DNA of 64,000 nucleotides, taken from assembly GCF_963678635.1 (NCBI RefSeq), contig NC_087065.1, positions 2,604,001-2,668,000 on the forward strand. The letters run 5' to 3'. Below are positions 1-15,000 of this stretch, piece after piece (positions within the stretch are counted from its first letter, which is position 1; every line of letters starts with the position of its first letter). Position numbers and translations under genes: made by a program. Source of the DNA: Symsagittifera roscoffensis. Taxonomy: Eukaryota > Xenacoelomorpha > Acoela > Convolutidae. A model generated the notes under the pieces. That model did no database searches. It had not been told where the DNA came from and was given only the letters and a program-made list of their open reading frames with translations.

Positions 1-87
1 GGATTCATGTGTGAATCGTGGTAAGAGTGGTCGTCTAGATTGAGAGAATCGATGGTCGATGATTGTCTTCCGTTTTGTGAAACCAGA
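1..87 (-). CDS. TBC1D30: TBC1D30-like exon 15, partial (runs off window)
   Basis: After the acceptor AATTGACAG at 88-90, an open frame continues to base 1: [20 protein letters not shown] and then SYHDSHMN. The frame agrees with exon 14 ending at 367. The alternative phase hits a TAG within 20 codons. The stop codon is outside the window. Confidence 0.65.
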
Positions 88-3000
88 CTGTCAATTTCTA
101 AAACACAAGTTAAAACTAAGTTAGCTGCCTATAGAATCTGAAGCAGCGTTTCAATCACAAAATTTCAGTTTTTAGTGCACAAAGGTGAGAAAATCTTTCA
201 AAAAATAATTGTTATCCTTTGAAAAAATTGTATCCTCATTTTCAGTTTTTCGTAACCAAAAAAAACAGCCGTTAGAAGATTCTGTGCTACTTTCATAGTA
301 CCCGACTATTTTTGTGGTATTGTGTATTTGCAAATTACTTTGCAAAAAACGTCGTCCAAACTTTACGTACCATTACGCTTCACGCGGGATCTATCACTTA
401 GAGTCTTCATTTTGGCCGGACTCAATTTTAGTGGCGAGCAATTAGTGGTCGGGGATGAGACCGACTGTCTGTAGATCTCGTCCGTCGGCGACTGCGAGGA
501 GTTCCTTCTATTGAGAAGAGGATCTGGAGGAATGTAGGGTTTGATGGTTAAATGATTGACAGGTTGATTGGTGTCTATGCCAGTGGATGGTGTCAGTGCC
601 AGCTGGGTCTTGGCGTGGTCTTTGTTCAGCACGAACAGGTGGTTGATTGCCAGATTGGTCTTCATGCAGTTCACTACTTCCAGCGGCTGCTTGTGGCTCG
701 TCGGCGACCCACCCGAGGAGTTTCCGGAGGCTGGACTGCTGTTGGCATCAATCGAGTTCCGACCACCTGAACACAAAAAAAAAACATTCCATTTCATTCC
801 AACACAACTTAAGTACAATTCTTGAAGTTGTATGGTCAAAAGTGAATAAGAGAGCATCCGAAATCTCAAATAGCCTGGCATTTGATTTAAAGAGGTCACA
901 GCTGAAAAGTAAAACAAAAACCGACCATTTAAGATCTTGGGTACTATCTGATTCAAATTTTTCCCGTATTATATTTGAACCAACGGCGATTTTCAAGAGC
1001 ACTGAGATGAGTTTAGAGTGGCTGCTAAAATACACGGAGCATTTTGAACAAAAAACAGCCATCAGATAGTTGGAAAAAAGTCAATGAACGCAAAGAAAAA
1101 AATACTGACTTTTTAAAAATCTTTCCAATTTAAATGAAAAAACTATATTGCTCTAAAGTTCTTTGATTTTCAATAACAATTTATGATATTTTTTTTGATA
1201 AAATTGACCTATTTTGAGAAAACTGGATCCAAAGGTAAATTTTTTATTCCGCTGAGAAATCTGAAAAAAAATCCACTTTCGAAACTAGAAATTGTTTAGG
1301 TTTTTAGTGACCTTTGCAATTTTGCTGTTCGATAGTGGAGTTTGACTTCCTTTTAACAAAGCAAGCGAACCGAACTTATAAACAACAAAATTCAAAACGC
1401 GAAAAATCCCATTTTGAATGTGAACAAATTTTAGGACTTTTCTAAAACGACCTATATAATAGTATTCGCTACTTTCATGAACTCTTAACATGCACAAACG
1501 TAGTTCCATCTTACGAGAGCATTATTTTCAAATTATGAGAATATTTGGGGGGAGTTTTCTGGTACGACAGCTCAAAACTTGCTTATTGAATAAACATGAT
1601 TCAACCTTGCTGCGCGTTTTGTCTTTTTTCTGGACAAATAATAAATAATTACGTCTTGAGAAAACTGAAAGAATAAAAAATAGACAAAGAGTGGTATAGA
1701 ATTCAGTGCAATAACGTCCAACAGAACAGCATCTGTGTGTGTTGCTCTCAAACCTTGCTTGTCGGCTGAATGTTCACACAAGTGGTGCCTGCTCCACTAC
1801 ACGTACTTTTATACGCAGACCCCTTGTCACTCGATATATTCGATACAGCACCCCCACTTGACCTGTAGGGGGGTGCTCTACCTCTACTATCATGTCTAAT
1901 ACCACACGAACTAGCAGCACGTATTTTCACAGGCGCCGTGCGAAGCTCGGTCCCCAAACTAATGCATTGAGCACCTGGGTAAGGACTCAGTTGCACGCCG
2001 TGCAATTGGAATGCAGTTTTTACACCTTACAACACACCCAAAACTTAAGATAAGACGACATAGGAACGATTTCATGTGATCCATTTCCATTAGTAAGTTA
2101 AATAACATTAAAGAGCTTATTTGAGTTTCATTGAAACACATTGCAAACAAAAATCACCTAGACTATATTGGGTTTCAGTTTCAGACGAGGACGGTTGTTG
2201 AGGACAAAAACATGAACTAACATTACAAGGCTACGCAAGCAATCAAGCTTCGGAGGATGAAAAGTGCAATGTAACAAAAAAGGAACGAACAAACTAAATC
2301 TAACTCTAAATCAGAACTGAGACAGTAACAGAGTTGGAGGATAGCTACTTACCATTGGGGTTCTTTTTGTCTGCAAGTACAACATTGTTAGCCAAATGAA
2401 CCAAGTTACATTCAATAAAATATCGGCTCAAACTTCAAATCAAGTCAAACTGTCTACTCACTCAAGAGACAGACATGCAACTTGTCTTGTATAACTTGTT
2501 GATAACTAGTCGGCTTTACACTTTTGAGTCACACTGACTATATATGTATCAACGCTCTCTTAATCTCTCGCCAGCGCAAAATGAATCGATCAAGTCTATC
2601 TCGGAAAAAGACTAGCTTTGTCGAATCATCACTCGCATTTCATAAACTTTAACCAAATTTTTGGCTCCTTTCCACGATCCCTCCCCCCCCCCCTTTCAGT
2701 CCAAATTGTATATTTTCCATGATCATAAATTACTTCTGCCTACTATTATGGCTATCAGCATTTTCTTGTCAAATTGCACGAAATAACAATTGGTTTGTTC
2801 ACCATGCATCATTTCATATTAGTGTGACAATGTTCGAATAAATTTCCTAAACTTAAATTCAACACTGTGTGAGGGGTGGGGGTGTTCGAAAGAGGCAGAA
2901 AAGTAGTGATTCAATGTGGTCTAACCGTAGTAGATGACATGCACTTGTTGCATTCTCTGCTGCAATTTGGAGTACTGCTTCTTCAGGGCGTGGATGTCGG

Positions 3001-6000
3001 TCGACATCCTCTCCAATGGCGCCACCGAGGGCAGTCGGGGGTCGCAGGGACTGCTGTAAGCGCCTGGACTGGCATACTTCAACTGGTCTCCCGTGCCCCC
3101 ACCGCCGGCGCCACTCGCAGCCCCCATTCCTCTCCCTCCTCCCCCTCCCCCCACTGACCTGTCTTGACTTCCCCCCACTCCAGTCTGGTTGAGACCAGTG
3201 CCACTTCCACTAGACTCGTCTACATAAATTTGTACCGTTAATCACAAGCCATCGTCTAAAACCAATTTCGTTAATGACGAATAATCGCGCAGTCAATTGA
3301 TAATCGACGGTGAAATCGTCGCTAACGTTTTACTCTGATCGCAAATCTACAAAGTTGAACATATGTCCTAAAACATTTCCAAAAATAACGAAGAAAAGAA
3401 TCTTTCTGGAGAAAATTGTCGCGGATTCAGACAAAACTCCCCCAAACTTTCCTATTAAAAGCTGCGAATCTTTCACTGATCTCTTAAAGATTACAATTAC
3501 TCGGTTAAGGTCCGTCAGGATAAACTGTAGCCAAGGATGTTCCAAAATGCCATACAAACGTAGTTTACCTAGAATCTCCTCAGAAATGACTGGATTGAAG
3601 CACTTGACAAACTCTGGTTCTCCGCAATGATTGTAACGATACTGGTCAAAAATTAACCCGTGATTGGGAGAAAGGGAAATCAACTCGAAGCGCAAACTGT
3701 CGCGACTACTTCGATGTTGATTTTCGGGACACAACATACAACAGTATTTGCGGATTAAACCCATCGCATTCCAAATTAACAAGACCAAAAAAGGCAATAA
3801 ACTGTTGTCGCTTTTGATTATATCTTATAACATTATCAAGGTTATTTGAACGCAATAATAAATGTAAATCAACTATTTTTGATTAACTGTAAGTCTAACT
3901 ATCGCAAGGGCAAACATCCATTTTAAACTCAACTTTTCTCAAGTACAGAATTATAAATTTTCCAAAAGTTGAAGCAAAAAGCTTTGTTGACCAAATGATT
4001 CTATACCGTTTCTGATAATGTAAAATATCATGAATTTTTAAGTCCTGAAATTTTCAATTTCGTCAATTTCGAGAAAGTTTATAGAGAGTTGCAAAAAGTT
4101 CGGACAGACAGAAATAATTAAAAAGAGCAATCTGCCAATTTTGAGCAATTTTTGCATGCAAATTTGAATTTTTAGGTGACATTGAGACAAACTTTCAGTC
4201 TGAAAAATTAGCTTTTGCATGCAAAAATTGTCTGAAAAAGGTCATTTGCTCTTTTTAATTAATTCTGTCTGTCCGAACTTTTTGCTACTAATTATAAATG
4301 AGGAGAGCAACAATGTTTGATGACCTTGATAAGTTTTGGCGATAAATACTGTTTTTTCGATTTGACCATTTGAAAAAAAAGTTGCATGCGATATTCAACT
4401 TGGAAGGCATTTTTCTGAAGGTCGTAGACAAGCTGAAAACAACATAACGCAAAACAGCCAACTTGGAAAACACCGTAACGCAAAACAGCCAACTTGGATG
4501 TGTCAAACCACTGTACCGTAAAACGTTCGGCCTAGTTATTTTTTCCAAAGAAAAGGAGATTCGCATGGAAAACAATGTGAGGAAAACCGCATGGAAAACA
4601 ATGTGAGGAAAACTGCATGGGAGAACAACAATATTCAAACAGCTATGAGCTATGGCCATTTTTACTTCGAAGTAAATAAATTCGAGAGACTCTAGGAAAT
4701 CGACTCCAAAACATGAGTAAAATTTAAATGATTCTATTCCGTAGCACACTAAGGTATAGACATCAATACGGATCGAATGATCATACTAAACTGATGAAGT
4801 CATTGAAAATAGCTAATTGTTTTAGAAAATTTAATGCTTTGGCAACAACTTATACTGGGTAAAAAGGCTAAAATCAAAGCTTTACGACAAATCCAAAATA
4901 TTTTAATTTGCGCACGTACAATTTCCTCGGTGATCTCGCTTGATGAAACTCATTTCGTCAAAATCTTTGAGTTTGAAATAATTACAAGACAAAAATCGTA
5001 TGTTTAATAGCATCACATTGCTTCTTGATCTCGTCTAAGGATACGCAACGCGATTGAGCCAAGGACTGTACAAATAATTTGGTGTAACCATATATTGTTA
5101 ATTTTCAAGAATTCATATTAAACTACTTAAAATATGCTCATCTTGTTTTTGCTTGAATGACTAACCAAAAGAGTGACTAGGAGTGGTCGGTCGGTTGTTC
5201 CGATCATTTCGCCCATCGGGGTAAGCAGGAGAAGACTTAGTTCTGTACGCATAATAAGTACCATTTTTAGCCGAGTATCGAAACTGGGTGTTTGTGGGGG
5301 GCTTGGGTCGCAGGCGAGACCTCACAAATGCACTTGGGGGATCTTGAGTCTCGTCTGACAAAATACGACGACGACAGAAAATCAAACTCATGTGAACAAT
5401 AACTTAAAATTAATTCAGACTTTTTTGAAAAAAAAAACGACGAGATGCAACGGCACAGACAATAAAGATAAGAACCGAACACGAAAGTGACACGCTACAC
5501 TGCTTGCTTTCAATCAACTGTGTTGAAGTAACAAAGAGTAATCTAAGAAGGTGCTCAACTCATCAAAAGAACTGTCAAAATATAAAACGCTTCAAGTCAA
5601 AGCTCGTTTTGAAAAACGGACGCTTGTTGACTTTCGATTCTTTTCACAGAAATACTAGTAGCAACAAAAGACAAAAATTGAAGAAAAAATAACAATTTTG
5701 CGTTGAAAGAGACGCTTTAGCATCGAATTGACACCAAAAGAGCGGAAAATGAGGGTCAAAACAGCAGGAAAAGTGAGACGCGTGATGGAAAATTAGGTAA
5801 TGAGATTCACAGACCACACAAACTGTGTCTCCGTTACTTACTACGAATATATTACTAAATATGAGTTAAAAGGCAAACAAATACCACAGGTTAATAAAGA
5901 ACAATATATGAAGCAGGATTGAGTTTGCGGTAATTAGTAAACTTGCAAAATAACTCCTGCAAAACATATTTAAAAGCCAAAACGGTTCAAACAGTCCCCA

Positions 6001-9000
6001 AGCCTGCTTGAATAACATTTTTCCTTCTTGAAAAGGCATTTATAAACAGATACGAAATAAGAGGATCGAAATCAATCAAATTCCTCGGTTTCGTTACACT
6101 AAAATTAAAGGAAAAATCGATGCAAATGTGAAGGCATGTTGGGTTGCCGTGTTCATAATCATTCATTAACTATTTAAGCTCTCAAAAGGCGCTCCCAACA
6201 GTGTATTGCAGCTGAAGATCAAGACACAGACAGTCAATATTGCAAAAATATTTAGTCTTTTTCCTCAAAAACAATACATAAAAAATGCACCGGGGGAAAA
6301 CGCAATTAACAACCAAAACGAATGTACACCGTCAATAATTAAGGAAGCGTTTCAGAACAAATTTGGAATAAGGAGAAAATTATTGAAAGTAACTAAGAAC
6401 AATAACGGAAATTGCATTCGACTATAGACCTAATTTGCTTGAGGGCTATTGCTAATCGATGGCTACCACGTAATGTTCAGGTAGCGAGTAGTGTTTAGCA
6501 GATGCTTTTGAATAGGTGATCACCGCATTGGATTCTTAGAGGCGCTCATTATCATAAAAAAGAACACATTCAGTGGGCAGCGAACAAAAAACAAGTTTGT
6601 AATTTGGAGCAAAATTGAAAAAGATGGTGCGTTTGTAATTCACACAACCAGCGGTCTTTTGGGATTTGAATGTCTGCAGCTATATTCTTCTAATTTATGG
6701 GACATGGCTTTTCAGAAGCGGCGAAATGCAATCGGCGCCCTCCTGGAATAGCTATAATGCAATTGGAGCAGAGCTTGAATTTGGCTATGTATAAATTGGA
6801 CTTCAATGAGTCTGGGCTTGACAAGTCAGAGGTGCACTAATGACAGCTTTCCTTTGAATTCTACAATTCAATCTGCAAAAAAACAGACCATCGCAGTTTT
6901 ACACTGGTGTAAATAGTTATGCAAAATTGAGTCTCCGACAATCAAGCTAATGCATAGAATCAAGTAGCAACAAAATTACTAAGATGGAAACGTAACACGT
7001 TTAAAACTCGCATCATTTTTGAGTACGAATTATCAGTAGAGAAACTTGGTCTGAACTGAATAAGCTTCTGATAAAAAAATTGATTGCGCAAAAACTAAGA
7101 ACGCGTCATAAAACTTGCGTCACTAGACTTCAATAGACACCGATGAAAAAATCAAGGCAGAATTTTATTCTTGAAACTTCCATTTAATAAATTAAACAAG
7201 ATGGTGGAAAATGATTGACATGACTCAACATTTTCAAGGAACTTCGATGCGAATTTTCTACATATCCAAAGCAAATAGATCAGAACTAATATTGATTCCT
7301 TGTCAGCTGGCCGTCCAACCTACAAATTCTCCAAAGGTTCCAAAATACAGTTATTTTGTAAAACAGAGATCGCCGGAAAAAGCAAAAACTTTAGGTCGCA
7401 ACATTTCGGTTAACTAGTCTAAGGCGCAGAAAAATTTGGCCGCATAAGAACTTTTTGTATTTTGGAAGAGCTAGTACATTCATCAATTTTGTTCCACATA
7501 ATTATAGTTTCTGCGATTCCCAGAGAATCTATGCAAGGCCATCCAACCTGTCTAATCATAGTCCGTTTCTCTAATTTCCCACATTCCAAACTGAGTTTTT
7601 TTTGCTGAACGAAGATTTTTGTTTGCAACTTAAGGCCTTTTTTGAGCTTAAAACTTTCACGTGGCACCACTATTGTTGCCCAAATCAGCCAGGCTGTGGT
7701 AAACCTGAAACTAGAGGTCAAGTGAGCGCTCTTCCTCACCCACTATCGTTACCATGACAAGAGATCGATTACATTACTTGACGATCACGAAAGAACGCCT
7801 TACCACTAAGCTAAGTGCCTCTTAAGCCAAATTACAAGACTCTGCCCATTTTGGTGTGAAATAAACAGCAAAAATGTGCCAAATGAATCTGATAAAACTG
7901 AACAACATCGTACAAGATTAAACTGACGCTAATTATTTTCTAGCGGAGAGAGGATCATTACACCCTGACTGATGCTACATTGTATGTGGATCTGTAATGA
8001 AATTACATTTGACTGAGAAAAAAGTTCGATGGCGTATCAATAAAAAAAAGTGCAGACACCATTACAAAACGAAAGGAGACCATGATTGCATGGGGCTCAT
8101 CAATGAATTCACTTTGATTAATATTAACTATTTAATCAAGTTTTTTCAACTTTTGAAATACCAATGACAACAGTGCAGGCAGTTTCTTTTTAAGATTAGC
8201 TCCGCGCAATTGAATAAATAACGTGCAATTGAAAAACACAAACAATGTAATTGAAAAATAATCAGATTGAATTCGCTGTTTGAGAGGTGAGCTCCACTAA
8301 ACCATGATCTCATTTAATAAATTGATAATTACTATTCAATTTAAATTAAACTTAGGAAAATTCAGAATTCTACAGGAAATATTGTCGATTGGAATAACAA
8401 TCAGAACGGTATATTCAAGCATTATTGGCTGCTACTTTAAAACGTGACGGTTTTGACAAAACTCTAGACATAGACGACTATACTTGCAAAAATAAAATTG
8501 AGCCGCGGACAGGTAAGTAAAGAGCAGTGTAATTTTGATGAACCCGACGAAACCTTGGTAAGCTATATCTTAAAGCACGAAACAAATTTTGTTTCCTATA
8601 GATCAAACACCTCCCTATCAAAAAAGGTGCTCACATCATTTCCGATGAATGGAAAAGTTACTTAAAATAGATTAGATACCAGGAAAAAATTATTGTCATC
8701 TGGCTGTGAATCGTGGTCGAAACCTCAATGATTCAAAAACTGGAGTATGCACGAAAAAAATTAAATGTGTAAGGAATGTAGCAAAATCCAGAACCAGAAA
8801 GAGGTACAGCACTCACCATGCATGCAAGATATATCTGTGAGTTAACGTGGCAACAAATAACACAATGCCCATTTGAATGTATTCTCTCTTATATTGTTAC
8901 TTTTTTTTTCCTGTATCGTAAATTGAAGTTTTTTTAAATAGAAGTTTTGAAAGTTATTTTAAAAGGTAAAGAAAAATGAACTTCGGGGAAATCTAAGAAA

Positions 9001-12000
9001 TTCAATCCTTTTTCGAAAATAAAAGGCAATCATGTTTTTGAGCTATTCAAAATTTTTATTGAAAGCGACCTTAAATTGCCTTCAATTAACCCAAAGAAAT
9101 TGAACTGAACTTAAACATAGCCCAAAAGACAGTTGGAAAAAAGTCAATAAACGCAAGAAGCAAAAAAAACTTGTTTTTTGACAAAAAAACTTCAATTATC
9201 TAATTTCAAAGTGAATAAAATCTATGACCTTGAAGCTCTTCAAATTCCAAGAAAAAATTTCTTTTTAACACCTTGATGAAATTAACTCAATTTGAGAAAA
9301 CTGGATCAATAAGTGAATAAGTCGATTACGTTTTTCATAATGTTTACACTTTTGCTGTTCGATAGTGTAATGGGCTTTTTCTTTAACAAAGGAAATGAAC
9401 TGAATAGTCTTTAAAACGTTCACGGACTCAAAATTCAAACCACGCACTATCAAATTTGAGTGCAAACAGCTTTTAAGACTTTCTCGAAAAAAAAACATAC
9501 ACACGACCTTAAAACTAGTCTCTACTGTGTTAATTGACAATTCAAAAGAAAGAAATTCAAGTTGATTGCAACCAATTCGACCGGCTACACAGGTTCTTAA
9601 TTGGGCTGTACTAACAAACAGTAGTTTCAACTATGTGCTCACCTCCACTGAATATCTCCTTGGAGCCACTGTTCGTCCCGTTCTTCACAGGCGACGACGC
9701 ACTATTGGCCGGCAACAAGAATGGGGCTGGGAAGCACTTGAGAAGTGCGTTGCGATCATCCGTGTCATCTTCATCATCGCTTTGCACTACTCTTCCCAGT
9801 TTGTCACCACTAGAAGATGTGGAGGCGGAGGAGGTCTTGGATCCTGGTTTGGTGACACCAGCAGACGCTGAATGCATTGGGGAGAAGGGGGTTATGTTGT
9901 AGGTGTATTTCTCTCGTAGTTCTGACACATTGGGAAGGGGAATGGGGCCCATCGAGTACATTGTCTGAAACAAAAACACCCCATTATCCCTCACAGCAAT
10001 AACTTCTTTAGGCTATTTTTTTAAAAAACTTTTGAGTTTTTTTTAGTTCAGCTAGAGTAATTTGTATTGAATGTTAGCTGCGAAAATCAAAATAACAAGG
10101 CCGAAAAAATTGCATTCTAAAATTTTGTCGGATTTTTTAAGCCCGAACAAATTGATTTTTGCGCTTTCAAAATATACAAGCAGAAAAAACAGTAAATTTT
10201 TAAAGTTCATTTTAAAATACGTACTACAGTTGGAATGTAGGAAAAAGTAAGAGAAAACTAAGTTTTATGTGAGCTTTATTTCCACCGATTCATTTAAATA
10301 ATTTGCATTAAGCCTACGATAACAAGCAAAAGCAGAACACAAAATTGATGTGAATTTTTCATAAGCTGTTTTGTGTTGAATCTCAATCAAAAACTTGTGA
10401 GCAGGTGATTAGAAGACGACATTCCTAAGGACGCAAAAATTAAATTAAATCCCCTGTTTTGAAATATTTAATAGGACGATTAAATCCTTCGGTATTTTAC
10501 GATTGGAGCGCATCAAGAAAATTCATAACCAGGATTAAAATGCCACAATTTGTATCATCGTCTTCCCAATCATCTTACTAATAGATGTCATAACCTATTT
10601 TGACACAAGATGGAACTCAAGACGGAAAAATGTATTGTATCCAAAACAAATTTGTGCGATCTAATTAAAAGGACAAAAAACACTCTTGTTATTAATGTGA
10701 GTGAAATACAATGCTTCATGTTCCCTAAAACTCTTAGTAAATCCTATTAGACTGAATTTATTAACATTATTTTTAATTAAATTTTCCGAACAAATAAAGT
10801 AATTTGGAATGCTTTTTCTCAAAGTTAAAGGAAATAATCATGTTTTCGAGAAATACATCGAAATATAGGCTGAGACCTCGAAGCTGATTGGAGAAAAAGT
10901 ATTTAATTCGCCGAACAAAGCAACAACAGAAACTACTTTTAAAATTGTCTCTATGATTTTTTGGAGTTCTGATTGATTGCATTTGACTGTGTGGGATGGA
11001 ATGCTGTTGATATTACCTCGATGAGTTGTTCGCAGTCAATGAGGTCGTACTCGAACATCTCCTGCTGTACTTGTGCCATGAGAGAGTAGAACTCGTCCGC
11101 ACTCTCCACCGCCAGAATACGACTAAAACAGCAACACGGCAGAGAATTAAGGGAACCCATTATGAAAGCATGGCTACTAAAACATGATCCACAAAAGCTT
11201 CCAGGACTTAACTCAATTTTTTTCAATTCTACGATGTTTTTAATGTGGTAAAAAACAATTTATTGTATTTAATACTTAACACTCTAGCATTAAAAGTGTA
11301 CTTAATAAAAGCAATGGAGAGAATTTTAACGTTCGGTATTCGTAATTCGCAGCTGAAAATATATTTTTTCGCATAAAAGCTTTGAACACAAGCCTTGACC
11401 ATGAAAACTACGGATTAGAAACAAGGGCATCCGTCTTTAAAGCAATTGAGCCCAGCGGCGAAGTCAAAAAACATTCAGCTAATAACATCCCGCGCTAAAA
11501 GAAAGAAAATTGACTAGGGACAAAAGAACATTTTGTTTTTTTTTGTCAAAATTCGAATGCCGATCAATAGAGCTATAATATAATAATAAGATACTACGGG
11601 CTTGACTCCCTGTGAGCTTTCTTTTGAGGTTATCAGAAACTTGAAAGAAAAACACCCTGCGCCATAGAGCCTTCCTTTCACTTCGTTGAGGTGTCGAGAA
11701 CAAAATTAATTCAGCATAATACACAGAGTTGAAGCGGAGCTACGAAACAATTGTGGTACAACTGAAACATAGCATTGTAAGCTAGCAGGCAGAAAAAGAG
11801 ACGGAGAAAACTTTTTTAAAATTCGAAAACAAACTTCGTCTATAAAAGTTCAGACATGGTTGTCGAATCACATTCAGTTTGAGAAAAACATGTCAAAAAA
11901 TAAAACCACAACCTTTAAATAAGCAAAAACAAAATCATTTACCGAGCGGCAAGCAAGCTGAAATGATTTAGGTAGACGCCAGTTAAGCCAAAGACAAATA

Positions 12001-15000
12001 GCTTTCGACGAACACTTCAAAAAATGTACGCCTTAAACACACAGAAGCATAAAAGACTATTTTTGCCCTTCAAACGACGCAAAATGAGTACCAAGTCGAT
12101 ATATTGCATTTATGGAAAAAACGAAAAGAAAATATTAAACAAAATCAGAGCTGATAAACTTACTAATTACAAACTGACTTTCAACTATAAGTAAAAAGAT
12201 GCTTTGAAGAAAAAAACACATGCTGAAGAATGAACGCCGAAAACAGTTTGAAGACATACAATGTTACAATTTCCCGAAAAAAAAACTGATTTTCAAGACA
12301 TCGGTGAAACACAAGCTCCGTCCGGCCTTGGTACCTAGACTTTGTGTTTCTCTAGACCAAGTGAGATTGGCGTGAAAAATGTTAAGGTTCCTTAAAAAGG
12401 TCAAACTCTAATAAATTGGTACGAAAAGTTGTTTACGGGAAAAAGACTAGTTCCCACGAAAAGTTGTTTAAGGAAAAAGACTAGTTCCCGATTACAAGTA
12501 CAATAGCTCTCGCAAGTGCAATAATCCAAAGCACTTCCCCGGGAAGTTATAAAAAATTGAGTATAGAGTATGATTTGTACCAATCTTTTTTTGGTGGTTT
12601 AAGACATTTGCGGTCCCCCTCCGCTAGTCCCATTTTCTTGCTAGACCCCCCTTCCAAAACTTGAACAATTGTTTTAAAACTTTTAGACCACAAATTGACT
12701 GAAAATATAAATTTTAAACACAGTAATCGGACAGATAAATTGGAAAAAATATATTAATTTGGAGCCACCAGAGATTATTTATAGACTACAAAGATTATTA
12801 TTATAGACTTATATTTGTCGTAATTTGAAGTTTGAAAACTTAGCCAACAAGCAGTTGAAAAGGTGTACAAGAACAAGGAAACCGAAAAAACACGATCAAA
12901 AACGTTTCAAAATTTTCAACTTTCGAATTAAAAAATCACATAAAGCTCTTTGATCTTCAAATACTGTATATGATTAGCACTTTTTTCAGAAATTGTGAAT
13001 TCTGGAAACTGAAAAATTTAAGTTCACTTTAAAACAAAAATTCATTCATGTTTTTCGTGAATTTTACATTTTTGTGGTTTGATAGTGGAGTTTGCCTTCA
13101 TTTAATGTGGGAAATGAATTGAACTTAAAAGGAAACCAGCCAAGCCGCAAAAAATCATCAAATTTGAGCGTGAACAAATGCTTTATGGTTTTGCCAGGAA
13201 AACAAACGAAAATACGTCATTTTTTACAATTAATATGAAATATGAACGCTATTTCAGCCGAATTTATTTTATCAATGATTTTGAGCCGGAAAGTTTGTCA
13301 AAGTGAATGCAAAATAGCAATGCGACAATGCAAGTAGCAGACGCGTATACTCAATTAAACTGAAAGAAGTGACGAGCACGTAACAAATAAATGGTGAGAA
13401 ACGGGGGCTATTCCCAGAAGCGAAGGACCGAATGGGCGATCGACTTATGGTAGAAAGACCGAAAACAAAAACTGCCGAAAGTCAATTATTAAAATCAATC
13501 AATTGCCGTTCAGCTGCATTCTATTTTGCTTCTTTTATAAAGAAACGCTTGGAATATAAATTTGCTCCAATTCACCGGCGGTCAGTGACAATATGAAACT
13601 TTTGCATATTTCTGCTGTTTTTATATTCGGCCAATATTAATATTAAGTCCCTGTTAATGTTTACTTTCTTTGCGACTTTCATGCTTTCTCTCGAAAATTT
13701 TGAAATACTGAAATCTGATTGGCCAATTTTTATTATCGGCCATTCGCTTATGAAGAATTCCACTGTGAGAACTTTCTTTCGTTATAAAAAAATGTGGTGG
13801 CGTCCCTCATGCTTGAAGGACCGAATGCTTGAAATTAATTTTAGCTTAGTTTCAGCCAATCAGAATCGAGTCATCAAAATCTCAAAGTAAATCGCGAAAA
13901 TCTCAAAGTAAGAAAATAAATCCAGGCCATTAGTGTTAATATTGACCGATTAGATAATAAGCAGACGAGTTTTCAAGACTGAAAAATTCTTATGATTTTG
14001 ACCGCATTAATCTTGATGATTATCTGAATAGTATTGCGGTTGTAACCCGCAATTTGTAATGTTTTTGATTATTTTTCACTGATTTAATACATTTTCTGTT
14101 AATACTGGCTTCGATTTTGTGAGAAAGGCATTTAGCCAATGAAAACGCTTAGCGATTTTGATTGGTTGAAATTTTTCAAGCATTCGGTCCTTCAAGCATG
14201 AGAACCCTCCCCAAAAATGTTCACAGGGAAACAGTTAAGTTGCCGATTACAATACATTAGCTCATCGTAAGTGTTGACACAAAATCTTGAGTTTTAACCA
14301 AGCCTGATTGAATAATTTAGTTTTAATGCAGCATTTAATCAATTCTTAAAATAAAATTTGCTATCCACATTTATAGGACTTGAAGGAAAGACAAACAAAA
14401 AGGACACGAAAGCTGCTTTGCATAAGCAAAAGAGTTAGTTTGATTACAATTTTATTGAGCTAATTTAGTTTGACAACCGCAGTTAAATATAAAAGCTAAG
14501 TTAAATAAGTACGCTACTCAAATACATCAACATAAGCACCGAACAAAAAGCACTGACACTTTGGAAGCGGATCCCTGCACTTTTATGGCGTCTATCAACT
14601 AATGGGTATAAGTCATCTACCCTACATGATTAAAAGTACTCTTTGCATTGATCTTCTTAGCTATTTCCCCCTTCATTTAAAAGAACGAAACTAGGTCCAT
14701 TCATTACAAGGTGCAAAATACGTGGTGTATGCTTAGCTGTTAAATTAGGCTTTAGACTTGACTTAACAGTTTAAGTAGGGGTATTGAAAACTTATCAGAA
14801 ACCCTGGTCGGGGGGGGGGGGCGTTGTTAACAAGATCAATTAGCATTTCTAGGCGGTGGCGACCTTCACTTTTGCAGATCTTAAACTCTCTATTTGAGTT
14901 CTCAAACCGTTCGTATCTTCTTGTTCAGAACAAATGGAAATGTTTTTAGGAGATGACTGCGTTTTTTGCACATGTTTTGAAGTCTTTTGGTTAATTAGAA

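Noticed and set aside
748-1062. 104-codon minus-strand frame ending in exon 14
   Set aside because: It runs through the intron 13 acceptor; only the part from 766 downstream is exon, in another use of the frame.
2682-2694. Poly-C and poly-G runs (also near 14810, 63066 and 63360) as regulatory signals
   Set aside because: Simple homopolymer runs, two of them inside MITEs; no further structure.
4288-4749. 153-codon minus-strand open frame
   Set aside because: It overlaps two minisatellites and the end of a MITE, has a low-complexity Phe/Ser-rich product and no splice or family support.
7419-7739. 106-codon minus-strand frame in intron 11
   Set aside because: No flanking splice signals of quality, no phase fit with exons 11 or 12, no recognised family.
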